A stretch of 64,000 bases of DNA from contig DS995276.1 in assembly GCA_000156115.1 (NCBI GenBank), positions 62,001 to 126,000 on the forward strand, read 5' to 3'. The notes beneath the pieces are model-generated. The model made no database searches, was not told the origin of the DNA, and saw nothing but the letters and a program-made list of their open reading frames with translations. The position numbers were made by a program, and so were the translations under genes. Within the stretch, counting starts at the first letter, position 1, and every line of letters starts with the position of its first letter. Shown piece after piece: positions 29,493 through 38,049 of the stretch. Source of the DNA: Rhodobacteraceae bacterium HTCC2083 (lineage in GTDB: Bacteria > Pseudomonadota > Alphaproteobacteria > Rhodobacterales > Rhodobacteraceae).

Positions 29493-30050
29493 CTCCACCG
29501 CCTCACTCAGTTGCTCAGAATTTACGTCGATGTATCTCTGCGTGGTGGATATATGCGAATGCCCTGCTAACTCTGCAAGCAAACGCACTCCTACGCCCTT
29601 GTTGGCCAGCCTCGTGATGTATGTCCTGCGCCCTGAGTGACTGCTTGCATCCTTAAGACCAACAGCTTTGTAAATGTCCAAGAACAGCTGACACATTGTG
29701 TTGGCTGAGAAGTGACCGCCTTTCTGGCTCACAAACAGTGGGCGCTGCGGGTCAGTAATGCGTATGCAAGCGCTGTATTCCAGCAGTGCCTTACGAAAGC
29801 GCTGGTTGAGATACACCGTGCGTGTCTGCCCACCTTTGCTCTATGCCGCTGATAGAATGAACTGTGTGCGAACGTTACCTTCCTCATCAAACACATTGCC
29901 CACGGTAAGTGCAGCAATCTCCTTGGCCCTTAGCCCTGCGTAGAAGCTGGTAAGGATGATGGTCTCATCGCGTGTTGGATGACGGCGACTGCGGCAGTAC
30001 TGTATAACCCTGCGCAGCTGAGCCTCGTTGAGCGTTTGTGCTTGGCGCAT
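29484..30050 (-). pseudogene. Short tyrosine recombinase split by an in-frame TAG
   Basis: 189-codon frame with one TAG after FILSAA (about 29841-29843). Before it: FYAGLRAKEIAALTVG with the first catalytic Arg. After it: SKGGQTRTVYLNQRFRK, SSHSGRRTYITRLA (His-x-x-Arg) and GHSHISTTQRYIDV (His and catalytic Tyr). Lacks an N-terminal core-binding domain, like its relative at 60263. Ends 9 bp into the deacylase gene tail-to-tail. Apart from the stop the protein looks intact. Confidence 0.85.
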
Positions 30051-30289
30051 TGTGCTATCTCCTCAAACCTAACGTTATGTTAGCTTTGAGTATAAAGTCT
30101 GAGGTATTGGTCTTCCTACCGGAAAGACGCCTTGCCTGAAGCGTATATTTTACAATGACTTACGCAATAATCTCATACTATATACATTCTATGAGGTTTT
30201 GGGCTGTGTGATCGCGCTCGTTGCAGTGCAGCGCTCGTTGCAGCGCAACGATGCATTGGTTGGCTGTGTTTGAAGATCTAATAATGACG
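30051..30289. other. Intergenic with inverted repeats
   Basis: No gene. CTAAC-GTTAT-GTTAG at 30069-30083 lies just upstream of the broken recombinase. At 30208-30246 the segment GCGCTCGTTGCAG occurs twice and CGTTGC-AGC-GCAACG forms a hairpin, possibly the terminator region of the AAA gene. Confidence 0.5.
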
Positions 30290-30931
30290 TTACTGTTTTA
30301 TAGCCTTACTGGCCATTACGGTCTCTTCAATCAGGTCGATCAGATCTCGTGCGCTGCCATCAAAGCTCTGCAGCATCAGGGTGACATCTTGGCGATCTGG
30401 GTTAAGTCCCTCTGCGTGAAGAATGCTGAGTGCACGCAGGACCCAGTCTGTGCTTGAGGGTGGGTCTAAATCAAGCAAGCGGAACCTGCTGAGAAGCGCA
30501 CTCATAATACGGCTTTTGTGATTGGTCGTAGCCACAAAGCGGATCAGATGACGTTTAGCATCCATAAACTCTCGAAACTTTGGCTGTACGCTGCGCAAGT
30601 CCATCTCATCAATCTCGTTGATGACGATCAAGGCTCTGTCAGGATTGGCGAACATTTGATGGTTCACCTCAGCCATTATTTTGGCTTCATAGTCTTTACC
30701 GAGGCTGGCAGCGTTAAATTCCCAGTGCATGTGCTGGATGTTGTGACGCTCAAAATGACTGTAAGCAATCACACGCGCAGCTTCTGTTTTGCAAGCACCT
30801 GGTGGCCCTGCAAGCAACAGCGGCTTTGAAGGCGGCTGCGTACAGTATTGTTGGATGACAGTTGCATTGAGTGGGTCTGCAATGACCAAATCGTCAAATG
30901 TGCGTGGCAGGTGTTTGAGGTCAAATGACAT
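30290..30931 (-). CDS. Clamp-loader-like AAA+ ATPase
   Basis: 213-aa AAA+ protein most like RFC small subunits or phage gp44: LPRTFDDLVI start, P-loop GPPGACKTEAARV, WEFNAASLGKDYEAKI, Walker B VINEIDEMD, sensor 1 VATTNHKSRI, SRF box LLSRFRLLDLD, and sensor 2 region SFDGSARDLIDLI. Two oddities: Cys replaces the invariant Gly of Walker A, and Asn the Asp of Walker B. It ends without a collar domain. AAAGGA before ATG 30931. 68 bp downstream of the 31000-31803 gene, likely same transcript; replication role inferred. Confidence 0.75.
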   Translation of the reverse strand: MSFDLKHLPRTFDDLVIADPLNATVIQQYCTQPPSKPLLLAGPPGACKTEAARVIAYSHFERHNIQHMHWEFNAASLGKDYEAKIMAEVNHQMFANPDRALIVINEIDEMDLRSVQPKFREFMDAKRHLIRFVATTNHKSRIMSALLSRFRLLDLDPPSSTDWVLRALSILHAEGLNPDRQDVTLMLQSFDGSARDLIDLIEETVMASKAIKQ

Positions 30932-30999
30932 ACTCAAATCCTTTCGATTTATAAGCATTGAGTGGGGCAACATGCAGCTGCCCCACTGGGTGTGTGGTC

Positions 31000-31803
31000 T
31001 CAGCCGTAGGTGTGAGACAAAGCACTGTTGGTTTGAGCCGAGACTGTTGCATTCGCCCCGACGCGGATCATCTTGGAGGCGAACTCACGTACGTCGCGTG
31101 CGCGTTTGGATGCGAGATCACCTGCATCAAGCTTAGCCAGGCTTTCTTGGGCGCGCTCATCAAGGTCTTTGCCGGATGAGACGAGGACTGCGTCGATGAT
31201 ACCTGCTTCATTGCAGCCATACACAATTGTGCCAGTGCCGTTGTCGTTGCAGCGCACAAGTGCAACTGCATAGTCTTCCTCATAGTCAGTATTGGGCTGA
31301 ATGAATGTTGGTAAATCAAATGTGCTCACTCCAACCTGGACTTCTATGAGGCCTTCGAGTGCCAGCTTCTTGAAGTCGTCTTTGGACATAGCTGAAGCTT
31401 TATTTGACATTGGCACACGACGTACTTCTTCAAGACCGCCACATTCCTGCACATAGCTGGTAAAGCTTTGATCTGGGCCCTTCATGTCGTGAGCGATTGC
31501 AACCACACGTGCGTAAGCATCTTCACGACGACCTTGCGTTCCAAATACATAGCGGATCACTTTAAGCGCTAAGCTGGTGTTGGCTTGCGCCTTAAGTTCA
31601 AGGTCCGTGAGCAAAGCTGCAAACGCGCGACGCTTGCCAACTTCAGCTTTGAGTTCAGCATACATGGCGAACACGCCTTCGAGGATCACGTAAAGTTCAT
31701 CGTTTGATGCGCGCAGTGTACCCTCTTCCCACGTTACACGAGCGGTGTGCATTGCATCCAGGCGTTTATGGATATCGGTTTTGATTTGAGATTGAACAGA
31801 CAT
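31000..31803 (-). CDS. Unknown 267-aa protein next to the AAA ATPase
   Basis: Not recognised. Soluble, no signal or membrane segment. N-terminal two thirds helical and charged (about residues 1-100), with a later beta-rich part (VQVGVSTFDLPTFI, GTIVYGCNEAGIIDAVLV) and a helical C-terminus. AAGGAAG before ATG 31803 supports this start over the longer frame. Being first in the transcript with the clamp-loader-like ATPase, it may be its partner or a DNA-binding factor; this is only context. Confidence 0.7.
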   Translation of the reverse strand: MSVQSQIKTDIHKRLDAMHTARVTWEEGTLRASNDELYVILEGVFAMYAELKAEVGKRRAFAALLTDLELKAQANTSLALKVIRYVFGTQGRREDAYARVVAIAHDMKGPDQSFTSYVQECGGLEEVRRVPMSNKASAMSKDDFKKLALEGLIEVQVGVSTFDLPTFIQPNTDYEEDYAVALVRCNDNGTGTIVYGCNEAGIIDAVLVSSGKDLDERAQESLAKLDAGDLASKRARDVREFASKMIRVGANATVSAQTNSALSHTYG

Positions 31804-31985
31804 GGTTCTTCCTTTCAATTGTCGTTTACAGCAATGTGCAAACTGTTGAGTAAAAGCCCAAATCCTTACGAGCAGTGTTCTCAGGATACAGTGGACCACA
31901 GCATTTAAATGTCATTCTGGGACTCGTTTAATCGAAAAAGTGCCCTAGATTTTGACTCCATATTCATCATGAAGGAGATGGAGTC

Positions 31986-32765
31986 ATGGTTGTGGAAATG
32001 ATCAAGGGCAAAGAGCGGCCAATGATTTTTTTGACTGCACCGCCCGAAATAAAGCAGACAGCATGTTTAAGATTCCGTGTGCCGCGCAATCTGCCCTACC
32101 GTGATGCGCCACCTTATAAATCGTCAATTTACTATTGGTGGTGGGCATTTTTGAAGCGCGATCAAAATTACGCAGACACTTGTGCAAGCCGAGGTAGGGG
32201 CCAATCTGCAAAGCTCTACAAAGATTTTGGCAATGTATTTAAAAGTGATTTCTTAACGTGGTGGCGATGCCATCAGGGTCTTTTTGCAGAACAAAGCGCA
32301 GCTGAAGACCATAAAATTCCCTGTGACACAGAAAGTAGAATTTGGTATCAAATTGACCCTAAGCGGCCATTTAATCAGATACATGAAGAGATACGAGCGC
32401 TTCACCTACAAGCACACGCCATCATGCCTAAAAAGCGCGCCTCACCCAGTTCGACAGCGCAGTATCCAGTTTATGCAAATGTATCAGCACATACTTTGCA
32501 CCGCGTACTGGCTATTTGGGATTTACGCTCAGTTAACCCGGAGGCATCCGCCTATGAGTTAGGAGTATTAGCTGGATACAAAGCCAACCTCATACCGACA
32601 TCCGTGTTTGGAGAAACTCGTACACGGCGGGCACTAGACGCCCAATTGCACAACAAGCGTGTGCGTGTGAGTATCGCCAATAAAGCCAATCGCTACTTAC
32701 GTACCGCTGCTCAATACATCAAAAATGTCGGCCGTGGTGAGTTTCCTAAGGCTCAAAACCGGTAG
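31986..32765 (+). CDS. Unknown 259-aa protein, divergent from the AAA operon
   Basis: Not recognised. Basic, soluble, aromatic-rich: SIYYWWWAFLKRDQNYADTC and KLYKDFGNVFKSDFLTWWRC form the best conserved-looking part (residues 45-95). The C-terminal third resembles a helical DNA-binding region (YELGVLAGYK, RVRVSIANKANRYLRTAAQY). AAGGAG 8 bp before ATG. Ends in TAG. Divergent from the 31803 gene with 182 bp between. Confidence 0.7.
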   Translation: MVVEMIKGKERPMIFLTAPPEIKQTACLRFRVPRNLPYRDAPPYKSSIYYWWWAFLKRDQNYADTCASRGRGQSAKLYKDFGNVFKSDFLTWWRCHQGLFAEQSAAEDHKIPCDTESRIWYQIDPKRPFNQIHEEIRALHLQAHAIMPKKRASPSSTAQYPVYANVSAHTLHRVLAIWDLRSVNPEASAYELGVLAGYKANLIPTSVFGETRTRRALDAQLHNKRVRVSIANKANRYLRTAAQYIKNVGRGEFPKAQNR

Positions 32766-32830
32766 CACTGAGGGCTTTTCCGAAATACTATCCAATTGTT
32801 TTTATTAAATAATAAGGCAAACACATGGGT

Positions 32831-32910
32831 TTGGAAGTGCAGTGTTTGCTATTTTTGCCAAACACTGCACTTCCAAGTGCAGTGTTAACACTGCATGTTT
32901 AAACACAGTG
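32831..32910. repeat. Cluster of nested palindromes
   Basis: A perfect 18-bp inverted repeat with a 10-bp loop (arms TTGGAAGTGCAGTGTTTG, 32831-32848 and 32859-32876), then the palindrome TGCAGTGTTAACACTGCA (32878-32895), TGTTTAAACA (32896-32905) and the half-site AACACAGTG (32902-32910). The first could terminate the 31986 gene; the rest look like protein-binding or origin sites. The remainder of 32766-33043 has no gene. Confidence 0.7.
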
Positions 32911-33043
32911 TTTAACCTGCAAACCGTCAAGCGTTCTCACTTTGACGAGGGCAGTCTTGCTGTGTTTGTGTTGAGATGTTTTGGAGTTGAGCTGCTGCAC
33001 TGTCCTGCTTGAGTATGCATCAGCGGTTTAACCAACACTCTGA

Positions 33044-33370
33044 CTAATACTCCTCTGCCAGCATGATGGTCAGCACACGCGCAGTGACAGTCTCGTCACT
33101 TGGATCTGGCGAGTGCATGTGCAGATCAAGATCGTAGTAGTCAATCTTCCAAAAAAACGTTGTGCCCTCAAGTGTGATTTGGCCGAAGTCATGCTCCCCA
33201 TATGGGTCATTGTTAGGTGTGAAGGCATCATACCTGCGCACTTGATCCAAAAGGTCGGGCACATCTTTCAACCCCTGTACGCCTTGAGTGATCACGACAC
33301 GACACTCCTTGAAGGTCTGCCGTGCTCGATCATTAAGTGCTGTTATAATGGAAGCATTTACGTCAGGCAT
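33044..33370 (-). CDS. DUF3768 family protein
   Basis: 108 aa. Matches DUF3768 by the RARQTFKECRVVITQGV opening, DAFTPNNDPYGEHDFGQI, and KIDYYDLDLHMHSPDPSDE, which are hallmarks of this plasmid- and island-associated alphaproteobacterial family. Function unknown. Start ATG 33370 lies inside the end of the upstream gene (8-bp overlap), so the pair is coupled. Confidence 0.85.
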   Translation of the reverse strand: MPDVNASIITALNDRARQTFKECRVVITQGVQGLKDVPDLLDQVRRYDAFTPNNDPYGEHDFGQITLEGTTFFWKIDYYDLDLHMHSPDPSDETVTARVLTIMLAEEY

Positions 33371-33821
33371 TGGCTGCTGCTTTAGCAGCACCTGGCTTGA
33401 GTGCAGGCCTACGCTCTGCCACTCGGGTAATGGCTGCATCCAGTTCTCCTGCGGCTGCTGCCTGGAGCAATGCATCTAAAACCCCAGCTACATCAGCAAG
33501 TGTCTTGACCAGTACTGCATTGTTGGTGCCATCAGCTGCGATCACACGCGCCCCATACCGACACTGCACATACCAACCGCCATCTTGTTCAAAGAACCAT
33601 GGGCGAATGCGACGATGCGTTTTGACCAGTACACGTTCACCCATGTCATTGGTCATCCACTTGTCGCGCTCAACGCGGTGATCTTCTTTTTTGAGTGCTG
33701 CGGCATGTACCAGCTTTTGCTCTTTAAGTCCTGCTACGAGCTTGTCACGTCGCGCTATGATGGGATCGCGCTTCATACTGCGATCAACTGTTTTGAATGT
33801 AAGCTTTGCCAAATGTGTCAT
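33363..33821 (-). CDS. Unknown 152-aa protein (DUF6641-like)
   Basis: Basic soluble protein with IIARRDKLVAGLKEQ, the RRIRPWFFEQDGGWYVQCRYG segment and an Ala-rich C-terminus. I believe it resembles the family named DUF6641, also common on Rhodobacterales mobile DNA, but that assignment is from memory. Coupled to the DUF3768 gene. Confidence 0.7.
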   Translation of the reverse strand: MTHLAKLTFKTVDRSMKRDPIIARRDKLVAGLKEQKLVHAAALKKEDHRVERDKWMTNDMGERVLVKTHRRIRPWFFEQDGGWYVQCRYGARVIAADGTNNAVLVKTLADVAGVLDALLQAAAAGELDAAITRVAERRPALKPGAAKAAANA

Positions 33822-34026
33822 ATGCGCTCCTTGCTGCTTGGTTACAGCTAAAGCGTATGTTCACTTTGATGTTTGGACTACCGAAAAGACAGTCAAGATA
33901 CTGATTTAATGATACAAAATTAGATTATAGGTTGCTGAATATATACGTGCAGTATCGATGCTGTTTACTTGCATATGGAGTAATGCATCACTTTAGGGCG
34001 CGTAGATATACCGACCCTACGCCCAT

Positions 34027-34061
34027 AAAAAAAGCGTCTAACGGTTTGCTCCGCTGACGCT
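34027..34061 (-). terminator. Terminator of the Rep-like gene
   Basis: Read on the minus strand: AGCGTC, 17-nt loop, GACGCT, then seven T. It lies 235 bp beyond the stop of the Rep-like gene. The rest of 33822-34295 shows no gene. Confidence 0.75.
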
Positions 34062-34295
34062 GTATATCTTACTGTCTATTTGATCATCTTCGTTTGAGCA
34101 TTTGTTGATGTTCTGTGTTGTTTATCAACTGTAGTTTGAACAATTGCTCGTGAACAAGGATGTGCCAAGACCTGCGCCTCTGGCATTCGTTCTGTTCAAA
34201 CTGCTCAGGTGTTTGCTGCGTGAAGGGGCTTAGCCACGCTCCATCATCTGCAAATCACCGCATGCCTCATATCGTGCCTTTTGATCGTTTAATGC

Positions 34296-34856
34296 CTATT
34301 GTGCCTGCCTAAGCCAGAGTGGGCTGGCTGCCCTTTGAATGCGATATGTCTGTTGTGCATGTGCATACTGCGCCATCGTATCGGACAAAGTTTGGTCCCA
34401 GCACAATTCATCTAAAATGGTATCACTGCCCATGCGCCAATACTCGTGGGTGACGTAACCGGCCACAGCGGCACGGTCTTGCACGGGCATGATCCAGTTC
34501 TTTGTCAGCGGCGCGGTCTGTGCGTGATGCTGCGCCCAGAGTGCGTTTAGTAAGCAGCACATGTGTTCTGTGTCCTGCAGTGGGCTCGGCATCACAAAGT
34601 GGATGTGGAAGTTCTCATTGTCTGATCCCTCGTGTGCAAAGCACCAGCGTGGCACGCGCATGTTCTGGCGCTCAGCAGCTTTGCCGTAGATCACGCGGTC
34701 TATCTTGTTCCAGTAGCTGCGAAGAAGCTTATGGGCTGTTTGCCTGCAAATGGTCCTGCCGTTCACAAACTTGAGCGTGCCGAACACATTCCAGTCCTGT
34801 GCCAGAAGGTGCTCGCTAAGTGCCTGTCGTTCCTGTCTGCGTTGTTCAAATCCCAT
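34296..34856 (-). CDS. HUH-type Rep-like endonuclease
   Basis: 186 aa. Order of motifs fits rolling-circle Rep/relaxase HUH enzymes: motif I FGTLKF (about residue 25), motif II FHIHFVMP with the His-x-His metal site (about 85), motif III VAGYVTHEYWR with the candidate nicking Tyr (about 135). GGAG 8 bp before ATG 34856. About 80 bp upstream sit large inverted repeats (34937-34990) suited to be its origin or operator. Could initiate replication of an excised circle or mobilise it; which one is not visible. Confidence 0.72.
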   Translation of the reverse strand: MGFEQRRQERQALSEHLLAQDWNVFGTLKFVNGRTICRQTAHKLLRSYWNKIDRVIYGKAAERQNMRVPRWCFAHEGSDNENFHIHFVMPSPLQDTEHMCCLLNALWAQHHAQTAPLTKNWIMPVQDRAAVAGYVTHEYWRMGSDTILDELCWDQTLSDTMAQYAHAQQTYRIQRAASPLWLRQAQ

Positions 34857-34936
34857 TGCGGTTCTCCGCATGTATTTATCAACGAAGAAGAAAAGGCGGC
34901 AGAAACGGCAAGATTGTGTTGCATCAATTGTGTTGA

Positions 34937-35126
34937 AACCACTGTGTTGTCGGTTTGTGGTTGCAACATAGTCTTTAGAACACAGTGGTTGCCCCGCAGC
35001 GTCGTAAGAAATTTCCGTAACACAGTCCCGCACCAAAGTGTCGCAAGAAGTTTTCGCACCACAGTTTCCGACTCATGTGCTGAGGGACAATATCTGCCCT
35101 CGTGTTTGCTTCAGCACCACTGTGTT
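34937..35126. repeat. Inverted repeats upstream of the Rep-like gene
   Basis: AACCACTGTGTT (34937-34948) and AACACAGTGGTT (34979-34990) are perfect 12-bp inverted repeats; further half-sites AACACAGTC at 35019 and CACTGTGTT at 35118. Located between the divergent Rep-like gene and the 35166 operon. Same core as the palindromes at both ends of island A. Confidence 0.75.
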
Positions 35127-35165
35127 TTGATAAATACTTGTGAGACCAAAACACTGGAGAATTGG

Positions 35166-35492
35166 ATGAGCATAAGACTATTAGAACACATGCGCGATGA
35201 ATTGATCGCAACGGGTATCGTGCAGAACACACCAGAGTTTTGTCGCAGCTGGCTAGGGCGCAGTGAGGGCTATATCCGCGTGCTGCGCTATCACAACACA
35301 GAACCAAGTGTAGAAACGCTGAGTATTTGTGCAAGCAAGCTTGGATACTACGGGGCAAGGCTGGCAAACAGTGAGTTACACGAGCATCAAATCTGGGCCA
35401 AACGTCTATCAGACCTAAAGATGCAGTGTGACAGTGCAATTGGGCGGCAGGCAGAGGCAGTGTGGCGTGCGCCAGAACGGATGGCAGTATGA
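35166..35492 (+). CDS. Small helical protein (DUF6626-like)
   Basis: 108 aa. Region TPEFCRSWLGRSEGYIRVLR with EPSVETLSICASKLG resembles a helix-turn-helix and, from memory, the DUF6626 family of Rhodobacterales mobile DNA. Start ATG 35166 has GGAGAATTGG upstream. Its stop overlaps a 42-codon frame (ATGA), suggesting coupling. Possible small regulator divergent from rep. Confidence 0.7.
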   Translation: MSIRLLEHMRDELIATGIVQNTPEFCRSWLGRSEGYIRVLRYHNTEPSVETLSICASKLGYYGARLANSELHEHQIWAKRLSDLKMQCDSAIGRQAEAVWRAPERMAV

Positions 35493-35617
35493 GCCGCTGG
35501 TCCGAAATGGGTTCTGCGACTGCAAAAATCTGCGCTGCGGTTTTTTGTAGACCAGTACTTACGCTTTTGGGGTGGTCTTTTGCGTACCCCACTCCCCCAG
35601 CTAGGAGTGGTACATGA
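35489..35617 (+). CDS. Coupled 42-aa hydrophobic small protein
   Basis: Small frame that overlaps the previous stop by 4 bp (ATGA) and the next start by 4 bp (ATGA), so three frames in a row are chained. Protein has a hydrophobic centre (AKICAAVFCRPVLTLLGWSF), possibly one membrane helix. No family recognised; reality argued from the double overlap. Confidence 0.5.
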   Translation: MSRWSEMGSATAKICAAVFCRPVLTLLGWSFAYPTPPARSGT

Positions 35618-35964
35618 CTGACCGGGACGAACTCCGCCGATTGATTGATGTAATTGAGAAGGCTTCCGGCAATGGCAGAGTCGAGCAGGCTGTCCATGAC
35701 ATCAAGACCTTTGCCAACACAGTTAGCTTTTTAGCTAACAAACTGGATGCCAGGATTAAGGGTGGTAATTTAAAGACCAAACCCAAGTCACGTATTGGCA
35801 AAGCCATTGCACCGCCTATTCCTAAGCGTAATGTTCCGCAGCAACAGGCCACTTCGAACTCCACAGCTAGCGGCATGCCTTCCGCTGTATCGAGCTCAAC
35901 ATCGCAGGCTGACTACGACAGGCTCAAGCCGCAGGGTGCGCAGGGGCCAATCTCAACATCGTAA
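35614..35964 (+). CDS. Unknown 116-aa protein
   Basis: Not recognised. N-terminal half predicted helical (RDELRRLIDVIEKASGNGR, FANTVSFLANKLDARI), basic middle (KTKPKSRIGK), Ser/Gln-rich C-terminus, likely disordered. Last gene of the chained 35166 operon. GGAG before ATG. Confidence 0.6.
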   Translation: MTDRDELRRLIDVIEKASGNGRVEQAVHDIKTFANTVSFLANKLDARIKGGNLKTKPKSRIGKAIAPPIPKRNVPQQQATSNSTASGMPSAVSSSTSQADYDRLKPQGAQGPISTS

Positions 35965-36189
35965 ACAGCTGGCGTCGTACAGTGCGTATAAGCGTCGTGT
36001 TGGCGGCGACCTGTCCGTATCAGCATCTCGTGGCGTTCAGCGTGGGTTGGGGCTGTACGCGGTGTTTTGAGCGTTTTTAATGCGAAAAGCGTCGTAACGA
36101 AGTACTGCGAAATTCCATTGACCGTCAGGCTGAGAGGTATGCCTTAGAAGGTTACTACTGAGACTTTCGCAAAGCGGTCGTTGGTGCAG

Positions 36190-36400
36190 GACGCAGCTAA
36201 CGGCAGTTGCGAGCCCACACCGGACCTGTTGATTTTGTGTTGCGTGCGCTCGCAGCGCGAAAATTTCGGCAATAGCGAAAATTTTTATGCCCTTGCGCGG
36301 CGGTAAAACCGGTCATTCATTCGAGCCGCGGCGAAGCAACGACGGCGATGGATCAAGCCGCGGCCAACCCAACCTTCGCTGAGTTGGTCACAATGACCGC
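36190..36400. repeat. Dispersed noncoding repeat, copy 3
   Basis: GGCAGTTGCGAGCCCACACC, GTGCGCTCGCAGCGCGAAAA and GGCGGTAAAACCGGTCATTC match copies 1, 4 and 5. A short piece (GGCGGAAAGACCGGTAATTC) recurs at 36840. No gene in 35965-36549. Confidence 0.55.
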
Positions 36401-36549
36401 TTGCGGATACCTGTTTCGCGATGGAAAATAGCGCGGGCTGTGGAGCACCGATGTTGCAAGGCGCAGTTTCATAAATCAAAATTTCCTTGACAAGGTGCGG
36501 GTTCTCGCAAACCTGATCCAAGTAAATCCACAAAGGTAATGAAAACCAA

Positions 36550-36750
36550 ATGCAGGTTAGTGTTCGCGACAACAACGTCGATCAAGCCCTTCGGGTTTTG
36601 AAGAAAAAGCTACAACGCGAAGGCGTATTCCAAGAAATGAAACTGAAGCAACACTTCGAAAAACCGTCTGAGAAAAAAGCGCGGGAAAAAGGTGAAGCAA
36701 TCCGCCGTGCTCGCAAACTGGCGCGAAAAAAACTAGAGCGCGAAGGCTAA
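36550..36750 (+). CDS. rpsU: 30S ribosomal protein S21
   Basis: 66-aa S21: [20 protein letters not shown] start, [20 protein letters not shown] core and the basic tail [15 protein letters not shown]. Probably an accessory copy, as it sits inside the island next to groESL. Ends in a perfect 14-bp hairpin. Confidence 0.95.
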   Translation: MQVSVRDNNVDQALRVLKKKLQREGVFQEMKLKQHFEKPSEKKAREKGEAIRRARKLARKKLEREG

Positions 36751-36759
36751 CCACTCATC

Positions 36760-36794
36760 CTTCTGATCTGTTTCGTTGAAAAACAGATCAGAAG
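36760..36794 (+). terminator. Hairpin after rpsU
   Basis: CTTCTGATCTGTTT-N7-AAACAGATCAGAAG, a perfect 14-bp stem 10 bp after the stop. No immediate T-run, so termination strength is unsure. Confidence 0.7.
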
Positions 36795-37009
36795 TAGGCC
36801 CGATGAGTTTTTCATTATGGATTGATCCGGACCGCACTGGCGGAAAGACCGGTAATTCATCAAACTTCAGCGAAAGCTAAACGCTGAAGGATCAACTGGC
36901 CGAAGCTACCCTACAGTTCAAGTTTAGCTTGATCTGCTTTGACCACTTCGAAATTATTGACGGTGCCGCTCTTTGGCAATCGAGACAGCACTCACGGTGC
37001 AATTTCTAG

Positions 37010-37558
37010 CTACCGAAACTTAGGACCATGTGCCCATACAGTCAGCGAATGGAGGGTCCCTCGTGTCACTGGCGTCACTTGATGCAGATGAAAACTTGGG
37101 AAGATAGTGATAGAGCCTTGCGTACGGTTTGACGCAATAATGTGCGCGCCCGGCATAACTTCCAGATCACCACCATCATAGCTGCCGGGTTTGCAAAGCT
37201 GCGCGACCAAGGTCAGTTTTCGTTTACGTGCCATTTGGCCATCACCAATATCGGAATGCCACGTAAAATGACCGGATTCCGACGCATTGTAGCTGGCAAC
37301 CTGCGGGCTCTCCGCGAATTCGCTGAGATCAAAATCGAACCAGTTTCGGTTTGCGGTTCGGACTACTTCGATTAGCCGCTCCATGACCCACCCCATGCTG
37401 TCAACCTCATCCAGCCAAACGAGCTTTGCACGGCGCAGATTATGATCCCGGTTGTGACCAACAAGCAAAGCATCGCTGGCTGGAGCTGGCGCCACGGCGT
37501 TGAGGATTGTGTTGCATTCAGCTTGGGTGAAACCATCAACAATAGAATGTACGTTCAC
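37010..37558 (-). CDS. 2OG-Fe(II) oxygenase, copy 1
   Basis: 182-aa PKHD/prolyl-4-hydroxylase-like oxygenase. Iron ligands: HxD in WHSDIGDG (about residues 100-102) and the distal His in FHLHQVTPV; the 2OG-binding Arg is in TRGTLHSL. GTG start with AAGGAA upstream. Close paralogue at 46934-47485; both begin the protein with a lid-like segment and end in WAHGPxFR. Substrate unknown; free-standing forms modify proteins or small molecules. Confidence 0.85.
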   Translation of the reverse strand: MNVHSIVDGFTQAECNTILNAVAPAPASDALLVGHNRDHNLRRAKLVWLDEVDSMGWVMERLIEVVRTANRNWFDFDLSEFAESPQVASYNASESGHFTWHSDIGDGQMARKRKLTLVAQLCKPGSYDGGDLEVMPGAHIIASNRTQGSITIFPSFHLHQVTPVTRGTLHSLTVWAHGPKFR

Positions 37559-37969
37559 CTGCTAAGTTCCTTGTCCAAGATTGTACTCGATACTGCGGGT
37601 CATTTTGCACGCCATGCTGATCCATTTTCGACCAAAGCGCGGGAATGCGACTTAAATCTAAAGCGGCACGCTGCCTTTTGAGGGGGGTAGTGTTCAGTCG
37701 AGACCTATGAAGTGCCGCCAATTTGAATGCCCTCGAGAGCAACAAGGCGCAATTAGGGGTTCAGAGAATGAATTTATAGCTGCCTGCGCAGTCAGGACAG
37801 TTTATGTGCCCCTACAAAACCTCTAATGCCGCAACGCGCCGTAACAACCGACCATTCGTACGCACTGTATCCATCAAAAGGTAGTCAATGTCATATTGCG
37901 CGACAATCCCCACAAATATTTACGATCAGTCTATTGTACTCGATCTCGGCGATAGCCACTTATCTCATA

Positions 37970-37996
37970 TTAGCACTCTGGTGTGGCGAGTGCCAA
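37970..37996. promoter_or_regulatory. CIRCE operator (HrcA site) of groESL
   Basis: TTAGCACTC-N9-GAGTGCCAA; matches the CIRCE consensus TTAGCACTC-N9-GAGTGCTAA with one mismatch. It lies 54 bp upstream of groES, so HrcA repression and heat induction are expected. The rest of 37559-37969 has no gene. Confidence 0.88.
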
Positions 37997-38049
37997 TGGG
38001 TTTCTAAGCACGCCATCCACCCCCGTAAATCTTGAAAGGCAGCATTGCT

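Noticed and set aside
27712-30050. Recoded TAG (suppressor) in the element
   Set aside because: Neighbouring gene 31986-32765 ends in TAG, and the third broken recombinase has TAA, so a general TAG recoding does not fit.
35795-36070. 91-aa frame overlapping the 116-aa gene
   Set aside because: Arg-rich out-of-frame reading without a ribosome site; the coupled frame 35614-35964 is preferred.
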